DNA from: JBBQYD01 sp942493075
GTDB lineage: Bacteria > Verrucomicrobiota > Verrucomicrobiia > Limisphaerales > UBA8199
Assembly: GCA_942493075.1 (NCBI GenBank)
Contig: OW818681.1
Coordinates: 2,728,001-2,792,000 of the forward strand
DNA: 64,000 nucleotides
Reading direction: 5' to 3'
The notes under the pieces are model-generated. The model was not told where the DNA came from, did not search any database, and saw only the letters and a program-made list of their open reading frames with translations. Below, piece after piece: positions 34,931 through 43,349 of the stretch; positions within the stretch are counted from its first letter, which is position 1, and every line of letters starts with the position of its first letter. The position numbers were made by a program, and so were the translations under genes.

Positions 34931-36373
34931 TTAGTGCTGGTGACCGCCTGCAGCACCCATACCAGCGATGGCGGCTTTGAGTTGGCTTTCGGAATCCACG
35001 AGGAACAGTGCGCGGGAGACCACTTGTTCGCCTTCTTTTAGGCCCGAAACAACTTCGTAGTAGTCGTCAGTTTTCATGCCAATCTTGACCTCCCTTGGTT
35101 CGAGGTGCTCGTCTTCCCCGCTAACGAACGCCACAAAACGTTGTCCTGTGTTGATAACGGCACTCGTCGGCACCGTTAAGCGTTCGCCCGTATCCGCCTT
35201 GATTTCCACATTCGCCCACATGTCGGGGCGTATCAGGTGCTCGGCGTTGTCCAACTCCAGACGAACCTGGCCGCGTCGAGTTTGAGGTTCGATGTGGGGG
35301 TAAATGAAGGTGACCTTCCCTTTGAACGTCTTGTTGTTCAGGTAAGGGAAATTGATCTCGGCTTCCTGGCCCACCGAGACGAGCGGCATTTCATATTCAT
35401 ACACATAGGACCGCAGCCAGACATGCGAAAGGTCCGCAATTTCGTATAAGGACATACCGGCTTCGAAAGCTCCCCCTTCAACGGCATTCTTCACGATTAC
35501 ATGGCCCGAAAACGGTGCCCGGAAGAGCAGCTCAGCACTGGGCTTACCGCGCTTCTCCAATTCGCGGATTTCTTCATCCCCAATTTGGAACAAGGACAGC
35601 CGCAGTTTGGCGGATTCCAGCAGGGAATCCGCAGACTCTTTCTGCGCAGGCGAATTCGTTCTCACCTGCGCCGCAGCTCGCCAAGCCACAAGGTACTCGT
35701 TTTCCGTCGAGAACAATTCGGGGCTATAGACGGTGAACAAAGGCTGGCCCTTTTCAACGGGTGCCCCAGTGTAGTTGACATGAAGCTGGCGGACCCAGCC
35801 GGCAAACCGAGGCGCTATTTTGGCATATTTTGTTTCATCATGCTCAACCAGGGCCGACGTACGAACGTTGCGGCTAAGGGACCGCTTTTCCACCTTGGAG
35901 AGGGTCAATCCGATTAACTGGCGCTTTTCCGGATTTAAGGCAACGCTGATTCGGCCTGGAACAGCAGGCGATGTGGCGCTTTGATCATGCCCGGCGTGGT
36001 CGCCGGCCGGAGCTTCCTTTTTCTCAACCAGCTTCATGCCGCAAATCGGGCAGTCTCCTGGCGCGTCTTGGACGTGCTCGGCCCCCATAGGGCAGTAGAA
36101 CTGACCAGGTTTCACCTGGGCGATCTTGGCATCTTCTTTTGTCGCTGCCGGTTTCTTGGAAGCCTGCTTGTCATCCTTCATGGGCACCAGTTTCATGTTG
36201 CAAATCGGGCAGTCGCCAGGACGGTCGCTCACGTAAGTGGGATGCATTGGGCAGTGGTATTTTTGCTTCCCGCTCTGTCCGGCAGAAGAATCCGATTTAG
36301 AGCAGCCGGTAACCGTCACCCCAACAGCCACGGCAATCATCAACAGCACGATAGTAACGAGTTTTACACGCAT
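34931..36373 (-). CDS. cusB: CusB-type adaptor lipoprotein with two heavy-metal-binding domains
   Basis: 480 residues from ATG 36373, which gives a lipoprotein signal ending VTVTGC; an ATG at 36424 would add 17 residues. Two copies of the YHCPMHP...CPICNM and FYCPMGAEH...CPICGM unit follow, as in many Cu/Ag adaptors, then the adaptor core (FAGWVRQLHVNYTGAPVEKGQPLFTVYSPEL, APFSGHVIVKNAVEGGAFEAG). A C-terminal stretch ends GAAGGHQH. It passes metal to CusA and links it to the outer-membrane channel. Confidence 0.93.
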   Translation of the reverse strand: MRVKLVTIVLLMIAVAVGVTVTGCSKSDSSAGQSGKQKYHCPMHPTYVSDRPGDCPICNMKLVPMKDDKQASKKPAATKEDAKIAQVKPGQFYCPMGAEHVQDAPGDCPICGMKLVEKKEAPAGDHAGHDQSATSPAVPGRISVALNPEKRQLIGLTLSKVEKRSLSRNVRTSALVEHDETKYAKIAPRFAGWVRQLHVNYTGAPVEKGQPLFTVYSPELFSTENEYLVAWRAAAQVRTNSPAQKESADSLLESAKLRLSLFQIGDEEIRELEKRGKPSAELLFRAPFSGHVIVKNAVEGGAFEAGMSLYEIADLSHVWLRSYVYEYEMPLVSVGQEAEINFPYLNNKTFKGKVTFIYPHIEPQTRRGQVRLELDNAEHLIRPDMWANVEIKADTGERLTVPTSAVINTGQRFVAFVSGEDEHLEPREVKIGMKTDDYYEVVSGLKEGEQVVSRALFLVDSESQLKAAIAGMGAAGGHQH

Positions 36374-36436
36374 AGAATTCTGGTGGTTTGCTAAAAGTTT
36401 GAAAAAGCTTTGAATTTGTTTCATTTGGCTGGGCTG

Positions 36437-37816
36437 TCAGGGGCGTTGGCCCAGAATCGGAGCTTCCGGGGGATGGAGTCCAATGATAACCAGCGACAGC
36501 TGCGCTAGCGCTTGCTCGCGGCTGGTCCGCGCTTCCACCTCAGCCAATTGGAATTCGAGCAGCGATCGCTCGGCGTCCAGCAAATCAATGAAGTTGCTTT
36601 TTCCCGACGAGTAACCGACGCGCGCAATATCGAGCGACTGTTGGGCCTTGGTGAGTAACGAGTCCGTAAGCAGCCTCAAATTCCGTGTCGCCTCCCGATA
36701 CATAAAGGAGGTGTCGGCGAATTCAACGGCCAGTTGGATCTGCTCGGCGTTTAGCCGAGCTTCAGCCGCCTTCTTGCGAGCTTGCGCCGCGCCGATCTCA
36801 GCCGCGATTTTGTCCCGCCAGATCGGCAAGGTCACCCCGATCGACGGACGCCACATGGTCGGATTCGCTTTCACGTCAGCCTCGGCGCCAAGACTGAAGT
36901 CGGGAAGCTTACTTTGATGCGCCAGTCGAATGCCTGATTGCGCCATGCGGACTTCAGCTTCCATTTGCTTAAGCTTCGGATTGCTTTCGAGCGCGATTGC
37001 GAACAACCGCTCCGATGTGAGATCCAGGGGAGTGGAGTCAAAGCTTTGCGGCACCGGCGGATCAGGTTGATCAGCACGCAAACCCAACGCAGCTTTGAGC
37101 TGAGCCATCAAAGGATGCTGCGAATCCTCGAGATTTTCGATCTCAGTGCGCAGCCGTTCTTGCTCGATCTGTGCCCGCAAGACGTCTTGGAGTGTCACAC
37201 GGCCCGCCTCGGTCTGAGCACGAGCGTTTTGCTCCAACTCTCCCAAAAGACGGAGCGTTTCTTTGTTGATGCGGATACGGTCATTAAGGAAAAACAGCTG
37301 GTAGTAAGGCTGTTTCACCTCGTAAGCTGCCTGAAGGACAGCCGATTCAAAGGCAAAGTACTTGGCCTGGCTTTCCTCGGAAGCCTGGTCGGCCTGAATT
37401 CGGAGCCTTTTTACCCATGGCACATCCGCCATTAGGCCAGGCATCACCACCATGACGACATCCTGGATGTCCAATTCCAAGGTGAGCCGTGGATCCGGCA
37501 GGGAACGTTCGGTCGTAATCCTCTGAACGGCCGCGACGTAGTCGTAGTACGCAGCTTCTACCCGAGGCTGGTTTAACATCGCGTAGGTCAGGAGAGTTTG
37601 CAGCGTGGCGTTGGTCCCCAAATCAGGCAATTGCGGCTTTCGATCCTGCGGCCGGTAAACGGTTTCCACACGCTCCAGATCCTTGCGAGCCTGTCGCTCA
37701 CTTTTGGTGGGGATTCCCTTACACCCGGACAGTAACAGGGCCGTCCCAGCTAAGGCGAAACCTGCGCATACCATTAACGAAGGTCTCCGTGTTCCGGTCG
37801 GTGTTCTTGAATGCAT
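36437..37816 (-). CDS. cusC: CusC-type outer-membrane efflux lipoprotein
   Basis: 459 residues, TolC family. The lipobox is ALLLSGCKG (Cys about 32). It then has two efflux-protein repeats with AVQRITTERSLPDPRLTLE, SPLDLTSERLFAIALESNPKL and the GKSNFIDLLDAERSLLE motif near the C-terminus. First gene of cusCBA and the small Cys protein, all within 65 bp of one another. It has its own ECF-type promoter element 86 bp upstream. Confidence 0.93.
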   Translation of the reverse strand: MHSRTPTGTRRPSLMVCAGFALAGTALLLSGCKGIPTKSERQARKDLERVETVYRPQDRKPQLPDLGTNATLQTLLTYAMLNQPRVEAAYYDYVAAVQRITTERSLPDPRLTLELDIQDVVMVVMPGLMADVPWVKRLRIQADQASEESQAKYFAFESAVLQAAYEVKQPYYQLFFLNDRIRINKETLRLLGELEQNARAQTEAGRVTLQDVLRAQIEQERLRTEIENLEDSQHPLMAQLKAALGLRADQPDPPVPQSFDSTPLDLTSERLFAIALESNPKLKQMEAEVRMAQSGIRLAHQSKLPDFSLGAEADVKANPTMWRPSIGVTLPIWRDKIAAEIGAAQARKKAAEARLNAEQIQLAVEFADTSFMYREATRNLRLLTDSLLTKAQQSLDIARVGYSSGKSNFIDLLDAERSLLEFQLAEVEARTSREQALAQLSLVIIGLHPPEAPILGQRP

Positions 37817-37902
37817 GTTTATTTTCCAAATCTCTCTAAACTAAATTGTTTGCCGCTGTGCGAGGGTTCTGCTGGCCCATAGGCGACACCGACTCCAATT
37901 AA

Positions 37903-37926
37903 TACGCCTTGTCCTGAAGAATCCCT
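37903..37926 (-). promoter_or_regulatory. ECF-type promoter element, site c (cusCBA)
   Basis: Minus strand AGGGAT-N12-GGCGTA, ending 86 bases before cusC; the -10-like part is followed by TTAATT. It indicates that cusCBA has its own promoter separate from the subtilase upstream. Confidence 0.75.
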
Positions 37927-37973
37927 CGAAGTTTTTGGAACTTTAGTCCCTCGAGAAACCGCACTTTAGCCTT

Positions 37974-39974
37974 TCACTGTCTTTCGGCTTTCAAACGGTA
38001 AAAACTCTGTTTTGCGATCGGATCGAAGGCCGTAACCCGGCTTGTCGTTGGTGGCTCGTTTGTCAAAATACCAACCCAAGGCCCCGAAGGAAATGCTGAG
38101 CGCTCAAGGATCTGTCGCGCTGCTGCCCCACCTTGCCACTGGATCCCCACGGTTGCATTCAGAAACTGAAGGCTGGTGATCTGTAGGGATGATTCTAGGC
38201 TGAGAGGCAAAGTGTCGGCAATGAATTCCTCCGCATTAGAAACACCATCCTGGTCGGGGTCTGCTTGAGCCGTTGCAAGGGTGGAACCCAGGAATTCAAC
38301 TTCCCACCAGTCCGGCATGTTGTCCTGATCGGGATCAATCAGACGCTTTAGATTGAGCCGGCCACCAGTGATAGTCTTACCAGTCAGCCCCGGAACTTCG
38401 TCCACACTATCCAAAATCCTGCGGACCAGCTGATTAGCTGTATCTTGCGGGTAATGCGTCGCGGCAAACGCAATAGCTCCGGCCACATGAGGCGTCGCCA
38501 TTGAGGTTCCGCTTAAAACTCCATACTCTTCGTGATCGGAAACAACAGCTACTTTCACGGTCGGCAACATTGTCTGCTTTAGTGCCAGGCCAGCACTTTG
38601 TGCAATTCCCAAAGTGGGAATCCACGCTTGAGGTTCACCAAGCGTGCCGTTGAGAGGGCCGATTGTGTTATTATAAATAATGGCAGCGCGGGCGCCGGCC
38701 GCCATCGCGTTAGCCACCTTTTCGCTGAACGTCAGTGTCCCCCGGCTGATTAGCGCAATGTTGTTCCGAACGCCTGGCGGGAATTCGGTTTCGCCTCCGA
38801 AACGGCAATCGTACAGAGTCCCTGAGAGACCAGAGATTTTACTGCTGTACTCTAAAGGCACGGCTTCGACGGTTGACTGAGCTTGCGCCACCCACCCGGT
38901 TAGCCCCACCACAGTAGACAGGATCTGCTGGCCGGGCGCTGCAAGATCCACCGTCGTCAACCCGTAACTAGAAAAATTCGCGATGCTGTCATTCTGATCA
39001 GTGGCGGCGACAACCAACATGTTGCTCAAGCGGTAGCTGGCGGGGTATGTCGGAACGACGTCCAGGTCTTCAGTTGAGTTCCCGGCGGCGGCACACAGGA
39101 TGATTCCAGCGTTGCCAGCGCTCAGAATGGCTTGCCGCTCGACCGCGCTGTAAGTGTTGCCTCCATAAGATGAATTGATCACACGAACATTTACACCTCG
39201 CTTCTTCATAGCCACGACATATTGTATGGCCTCAATAACGGCGCTCGCCGGGATTCCTTCGTCTGCTTCAGCGACCTTAAGCCCCATGATCCTGGCGCCG
39301 TGGGCGACGCCTGCGATACCAATTGCGTTATTTACCGCGCCGGCGGCGATTCCTGCCACATGAGTACCGTGGTCCCCAGCTGGATCCGGGTCCCCTTGTC
39401 CATAAACAAAGTCATACCCGTGGTAATCATCGGTATAACCGTTTCGGTCGTCATCAATGCCGTTACCAGGAACTTCCCTCGGGTTGCTCCAGAGCACCGG
39501 GGCCAAGTCGGGATGATGAATTGATACGCCGGTGTCGATCACCGCCACGACCGCGACTTCGCCCTGGGGCCTGCGCAATGCCCATGCTTCAGGAGCCATT
39601 ATTTTTTTCAAGCCCCAAAGTTCACCGATCCGCGGATCATTGGCCCCGAAAGGAAACTTCATGGAGTCCGGCTCCGCAACAGCGATGAGTGGCTCCTTGC
39701 GCAAGCAATCCAGGAGTGCGGCCGAGGTTTTTTCGGTAGCCCGCACGAGGCCTATCTCGGTTCCGTGATCCTTGGAAAGCAGATCGTAGTACCGTTGAAA
39801 GATCGCACCGTTTTTCCTCAGAATCTGCTCGCATGTTTCAAACGGCACTCCGGACCGAAACATTACAAGCGCTGAGCCCATATCTGAATGGCTCTGCGGA
39901 GCGGCGATGGAGGATATGATAGACAGGAGCAAAACTGAAGAAAGGATTAGAAACTTGTTTTGAAGCGAGATCAT
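37974..39974 (-). CDS. Exported subtilisin-like (S8) serine protease
   Basis: 666 residues with a signal peptide (to about 24). The catalytic Asp is in AVIDTG (Asp147), His in DHGTHVAG (His202), Ser in SGTSMATPHVAG. A protease-associated-like insertion lies between His and Ser (NNIALISRGTLTFSEKVANAMAAGARAAIIYNN). After the catalytic domain come two calcium-binding-type repeats (DPDQDNMPDWWEVEFLGS, DPDQDGVSNAEEF) and a C-terminal FYRL-type domain. It lies between copB and cusC and has its own ECF-type element, so it may act on damaged envelope protein under metal stress. Confidence 0.92.
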   Translation of the reverse strand: MISLQNKFLILSSVLLLSIISSIAAPQSHSDMGSALVMFRSGVPFETCEQILRKNGAIFQRYYDLLSKDHGTEIGLVRATEKTSAALLDCLRKEPLIAVAEPDSMKFPFGANDPRIGELWGLKKIMAPEAWALRRPQGEVAVVAVIDTGVSIHHPDLAPVLWSNPREVPGNGIDDDRNGYTDDYHGYDFVYGQGDPDPAGDHGTHVAGIAAGAVNNAIGIAGVAHGARIMGLKVAEADEGIPASAVIEAIQYVVAMKKRGVNVRVINSSYGGNTYSAVERQAILSAGNAGIILCAAAGNSTEDLDVVPTYPASYRLSNMLVVAATDQNDSIANFSSYGLTTVDLAAPGQQILSTVVGLTGWVAQAQSTVEAVPLEYSSKISGLSGTLYDCRFGGETEFPPGVRNNIALISRGTLTFSEKVANAMAAGARAAIIYNNTIGPLNGTLGEPQAWIPTLGIAQSAGLALKQTMLPTVKVAVVSDHEEYGVLSGTSMATPHVAGAIAFAATHYPQDTANQLVRRILDSVDEVPGLTGKTITGGRLNLKRLIDPDQDNMPDWWEVEFLGSTLATAQADPDQDGVSNAEEFIADTLPLSLESSLQITSLQFLNATVGIQWQGGAAARQILERSAFPSGPWVGILTNEPPTTSRVTAFDPIAKQSFYRLKAERQ

Positions 39975-40178
39975 GTCACCCAGGGGTCTGTGTGATACGA
40001 GCTATGAGCGGGGTGCTGAGTGTCGGTCCAGCCTCTTCGAAAACAAGCGCTGATGAGGGCAGCCACATGCACGACCGTGTTCCGCACGCTCTGCCTGCTA
40101 TGGTCAATTTCATGGTTCGGGAGCAGCCTTCTGCTGGCGGAGTGATTTACGCGCAGCAGGGACCTGCTTCGTCTTTAC

Positions 40179-40202
40179 TACGCCGCAACCCGGAAAACCC
40201 CT
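40179..40202 (-). promoter_or_regulatory. ECF-type promoter element, site g (subtilase)
   Basis: Minus strand AGGGGT-N12-GGCGTA, one mismatch to the consensus but the same spacing. It lies 204 bases before the subtilase start. Confidence 0.5.
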
Positions 40203-40215
40203 GAAAGAATCTGCT

Positions 40216-40238
40216 GAAAAATGCGGCTGCGCAGCCGC
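40216..40238 (-). terminator. Rho-independent terminator after copAB
   Basis: The self-complementary GCGGCTGCGCAGCCGC (40223-40238) is followed, on the minus strand, by ATTTTTC. It lies 25 bp beyond the copB stop. Confidence 0.65.
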
Positions 40239-40262
40239 CCATCATCGGAAGCTAGCTAATAG

Positions 40263-41180
40263 CTAGAACCAGAACCTCACACCGGCCACGAAATGGAGTC
40301 GGCTCGGGTCCTCTCCCTCAGCACGAACCAGGTCTTCCGTTTCAAAGAGGCTTCGCTCGTAAGAAAAGCCAATGTAAGGAGCCACTTCGCGGCGAATCTC
40401 ATACCGCAAGCGCAGCCCGATCTCGATATCGTTTATCCCTGAGCCGGTCGTAAACTCCCTGACCTCTTGAATTGCGAAACTCGTTTCAAAGCGAGCCTGC
40501 AGGATAAGTCTTTGAGTCAGCAACAAGTCGCGGGTGGCGGTAAACCGCCCAGACACGTCACCGTCCTGGCTTATGAACAGCAAAGGTTCGATTTCGAATC
40601 GATACGGGACCAGGCCTTCCAAGCCGATCACCGCATGGGAGCGAGTCTTGTTATGGCCTTCAAAAATCCGCGTTTCGGCACGCGCGCCAATTTGGAAGTC
40701 GTAATACTTGCGTATGAACCGTCCATACAACAATTGGAGATCGAAATCGTAATCCTCGTCGGTCGCGCTATGCTCGCCCTCGGTCTTGAACCATAGGCGA
40801 TTAAAATCCCCGCCATACCAGCTTTCAATATCCCAACGGACATCATCGTTGCCTTCGCCCACTCTGTATTCCAAAACGTCCGCAAGAAAGAAGAAACGGT
40901 TCATCTCATCTTCGACCGGAGGAGGCCAGTCCTTTTGAGGATAAAGGCCGACTGGTTCCGCTGGACGGCCCGCCAGAACTTCCGATACCGATTGTGTTTC
41001 CGGTCCGTGCGGATTTATCCTTTGATCCAAAGATGTTGTGGAGAGGACTGGTTTATGATCTTGGTGGGCGTCCGAGGCTGCGGAATCTCCGTGGTTCCCT
41101 GAATGTTGCGCCACGCCCTGGTAACCTGCGAGGCCACAGCAGGCGACAAAACAAAGGACTGCTTTTGGTAAATAGCCCAT
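40263..41180 (-). CDS. copB: Copper-resistance outer-membrane protein CopB
   Basis: 305 residues. The signal peptide is followed by a His/Asp-rich segment, then the CopB/PcoB beta-barrel: NRFFFLADVLEYRVGEG, WDIESWYGGDFNRLWFKTEGE, LQLLYGRFIRKYYDFQIGAR, ending VAGVRFWF. The ATG at 41180 overlaps the copA stop (TGATG), so the two are translationally coupled. In known systems CopB is an outer-membrane partner of the CopA oxidase. Confidence 0.94.
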   Translation of the reverse strand: MGYLPKAVLCFVACCGLAGYQGVAQHSGNHGDSAASDAHQDHKPVLSTTSLDQRINPHGPETQSVSEVLAGRPAEPVGLYPQKDWPPPVEDEMNRFFFLADVLEYRVGEGNDDVRWDIESWYGGDFNRLWFKTEGEHSATDEDYDFDLQLLYGRFIRKYYDFQIGARAETRIFEGHNKTRSHAVIGLEGLVPYRFEIEPLLFISQDGDVSGRFTATRDLLLTQRLILQARFETSFAIQEVREFTTGSGINDIEIGLRLRYEIRREVAPYIGFSYERSLFETEDLVRAEGEDPSRLHFVAGVRFWF

Positions 41181-43144
41181 CACGCGTCCTTCTTTAATGG
41201 TTCATCCGAAACCCTGACGACCCGGAACATCCCGGCTTCCATATGGAGAAGCAGATGGCAATGGAAAGCCCAGGGCCCGCGTTCGTCTGCTGTGATTATC
41301 ACTGGGACCCGCTCGGCAGGCTTTACGACTACCGTGTGCTTGCGGGGGAGGTAATCACCCGCGCCATTGTCCAGATGCATCCACATGCCATGCAGATGAA
41401 ACGTATGCTCCATCATGGTGTCATTGACAAAGATCCAGCGCAGCCGCTCTCCGAATCGAAAGTGGATAGGCTCCTGAGCCTGTGAGAACTTCTTCCCATC
41501 GAAGGACCAGATGAATCGTTCCATGTGACCAGTGGCGTGAAGTTCCAGGTCGCGCTCCGGGGGTCGTGTGTCGTAGAACTTCTCCAATGCCTTGAGATCG
41601 TTGTAAACCAGCACGCGCCTTCCCTCGCCGCCCAGCCCAGTGCCCGGCTCATCAAAGCGCGTACGGGTTGCCTCAGGGATGGCCTGATTGCCGGTGCCGT
41701 GGCTATCCGGCCCGTGCTTGACTGATTTGCCGACGGGGTTTCCGGAGGAACTCATGTCCGTCATGGTCTGTGGACCATGTCCATCGTGTTGGTTCTGGGG
41801 AGGGGACTTTGGCGCAGCATGGCTCTCACTGTGCTGGACAGTTTCTGCCTTTGACATAGGTGCGGCATGCCCCGTCTGGTCCGGCATGCCATTGTGGTCC
41901 ATGCTCATGCCCCCGGCGCGGGCGTTTCTCTTCCTCTCGACCTTCATGGCACTCATGTCTCCACCGTGCTCCATGCTCATGCCCATCTCTTCCATAGTGC
42001 GTAGGCCGCGGGGCCTGCGCTCTGGAACGGGAGCGGCCATTCCTGCACGGGGGGCCAAAGCGCCGCGGACGTAGCCGCTACGATCAAGCACCTCAGAGAA
42101 AATCGTGTAAGCACGGTCCTCAGGTTGGACAATCGCATCATACGTTTCGGCGGGACCAATGCGAAACTCGTCGATTTCAACCGGTTGCACGTTTTGTCCG
42201 TCAGCCTGCACGATTGTCATTTTTAAGCCTGGAATGCGGATGTCATGAAACGTCATGGCTCCGACATTGATGAATCGCAGCCGGACCCGCTCACCTGGCA
42301 GGAACAGCCCTGTCCAGTTCCGTTCCGAGGGCAGCCCGTTCATGAGATACGTGTAGGTGGAGCCAGTGACATCTGCGAAGTCGGTCGGATCCATGCGCAT
42401 CTTCGCCCACATGCTATAGTTGGCGACCGCTGGCCCCATACCACAACTCTGAATATCTTCCATGAACTCAAGGAGATCCCGACGCTGGAAATTAAAGTGG
42501 CCCGGCTGCTTCTTCAGTTTTGATAGCAAAGTGTGTTCCGAGAGAAATGTCCAGTCGGAGAGGATAATCACGTGCTCACGATCGTACGCAACGGGATCGG
42601 ACTTTTTCGGGTCGATGATTAAGGGCGCATAAACTCCTCGTTGCTCCTGGCCTGGCGAGTGGCTGTGATACCAATACGTTCCATACTGCTTTACAGGAAA
42701 ACGATATACAAATGTCTCGCCAGGCTCGATACCGCCGAAGCTCACCCCTGGCACTCCGTCCATATCGGGCGGCACGAGAATTCCGTGCCAGTGAATCGAG
42801 GAGGTGCTTTTCAAACGATTAGTGACCCGCAAGGTGACCTCTTGCCCCTCGCGCAAGCGGATCAAAGGGCCGGGAAGCGTGCCATTAATGGTATATGCAG
42901 TGCCACTCTGCCCGTTGACTTCAAACTTTGCCTCTTGAATCGTCAGGTCAATTGTGCTGCCAGTCAAGACCTGCGAAGATCCGTTGAGTGAGTTCGCCTC
43001 ACCAGCCCAAATGTATGAGGGGAGAAGAGGTTCCAAGGCCGTGAGAATTCCCAAGGCCCCTGTGCGTCTCAGCATTTCCCGTCTCGATAGTTTGCCATTC
43101 TTCATCTCGAACTGATCGACCAGAAGGTTGTGCCAGGGGTTCAC
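41180..43144 (-). CDS. copA: CopA-type multicopper oxidase with Met/His-rich insert
   Basis: 654 residues with a double-Arg-like signal region (RREMLRRTGALG). Copper motifs are SIHWHGILVP, YWYHSHSPGQEQRG, HTFHLHGMWMHL and AFHCHLLLHMEAGMF. Between the second and third cupredoxin domains is a long insert rich in Met, His and Gly (MGMSMEHGGDMSAM, GGMSMDHNGMPDQTGHAAPM), typical of PcoA/CopA. It oxidises Cu(I) and may bind many copper ions in the periplasm. Forms copAB with the next gene. No ECF-type element is seen before it. Confidence 0.96.
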   Translation of the reverse strand: MNPWHNLLVDQFEMKNGKLSRREMLRRTGALGILTALEPLLPSYIWAGEANSLNGSSQVLTGSTIDLTIQEAKFEVNGQSGTAYTINGTLPGPLIRLREGQEVTLRVTNRLKSTSSIHWHGILVPPDMDGVPGVSFGGIEPGETFVYRFPVKQYGTYWYHSHSPGQEQRGVYAPLIIDPKKSDPVAYDREHVIILSDWTFLSEHTLLSKLKKQPGHFNFQRRDLLEFMEDIQSCGMGPAVANYSMWAKMRMDPTDFADVTGSTYTYLMNGLPSERNWTGLFLPGERVRLRFINVGAMTFHDIRIPGLKMTIVQADGQNVQPVEIDEFRIGPAETYDAIVQPEDRAYTIFSEVLDRSGYVRGALAPRAGMAAPVPERRPRGLRTMEEMGMSMEHGGDMSAMKVERKRNARAGGMSMDHNGMPDQTGHAAPMSKAETVQHSESHAAPKSPPQNQHDGHGPQTMTDMSSSGNPVGKSVKHGPDSHGTGNQAIPEATRTRFDEPGTGLGGEGRRVLVYNDLKALEKFYDTRPPERDLELHATGHMERFIWSFDGKKFSQAQEPIHFRFGERLRWIFVNDTMMEHTFHLHGMWMHLDNGAGDYLPRKHTVVVKPAERVPVIITADERGPWAFHCHLLLHMEAGMFRVVRVSDEPLKKDA

Positions 43145-43349
43145 GATGCCTGGCTTCTAATTGAAGCCGAAACGTAACGGTGCCGGCTGCCGTGACCAAG
43201 TACCAAGCAGTTTACAACGCAGTGAGCGTTTTAACGCCCCACTCTTGTTCACCAAATCAGGCCGAGCAACGAAGCCCCTCAGGATTTCAGACATTCTCAG
43301 GGGTTCAACCGAATAACACAATGGGGTCGTTTCCCCTCTAAATATTGCG

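Noticed and set aside
43278..43306. Imperfect inverted repeat (CCCCTCAGG ... TCTCAGGGG) before copA
   Set aside because: Mismatches in the stem and no T-run; could be chance. Not called as a terminator or operator.
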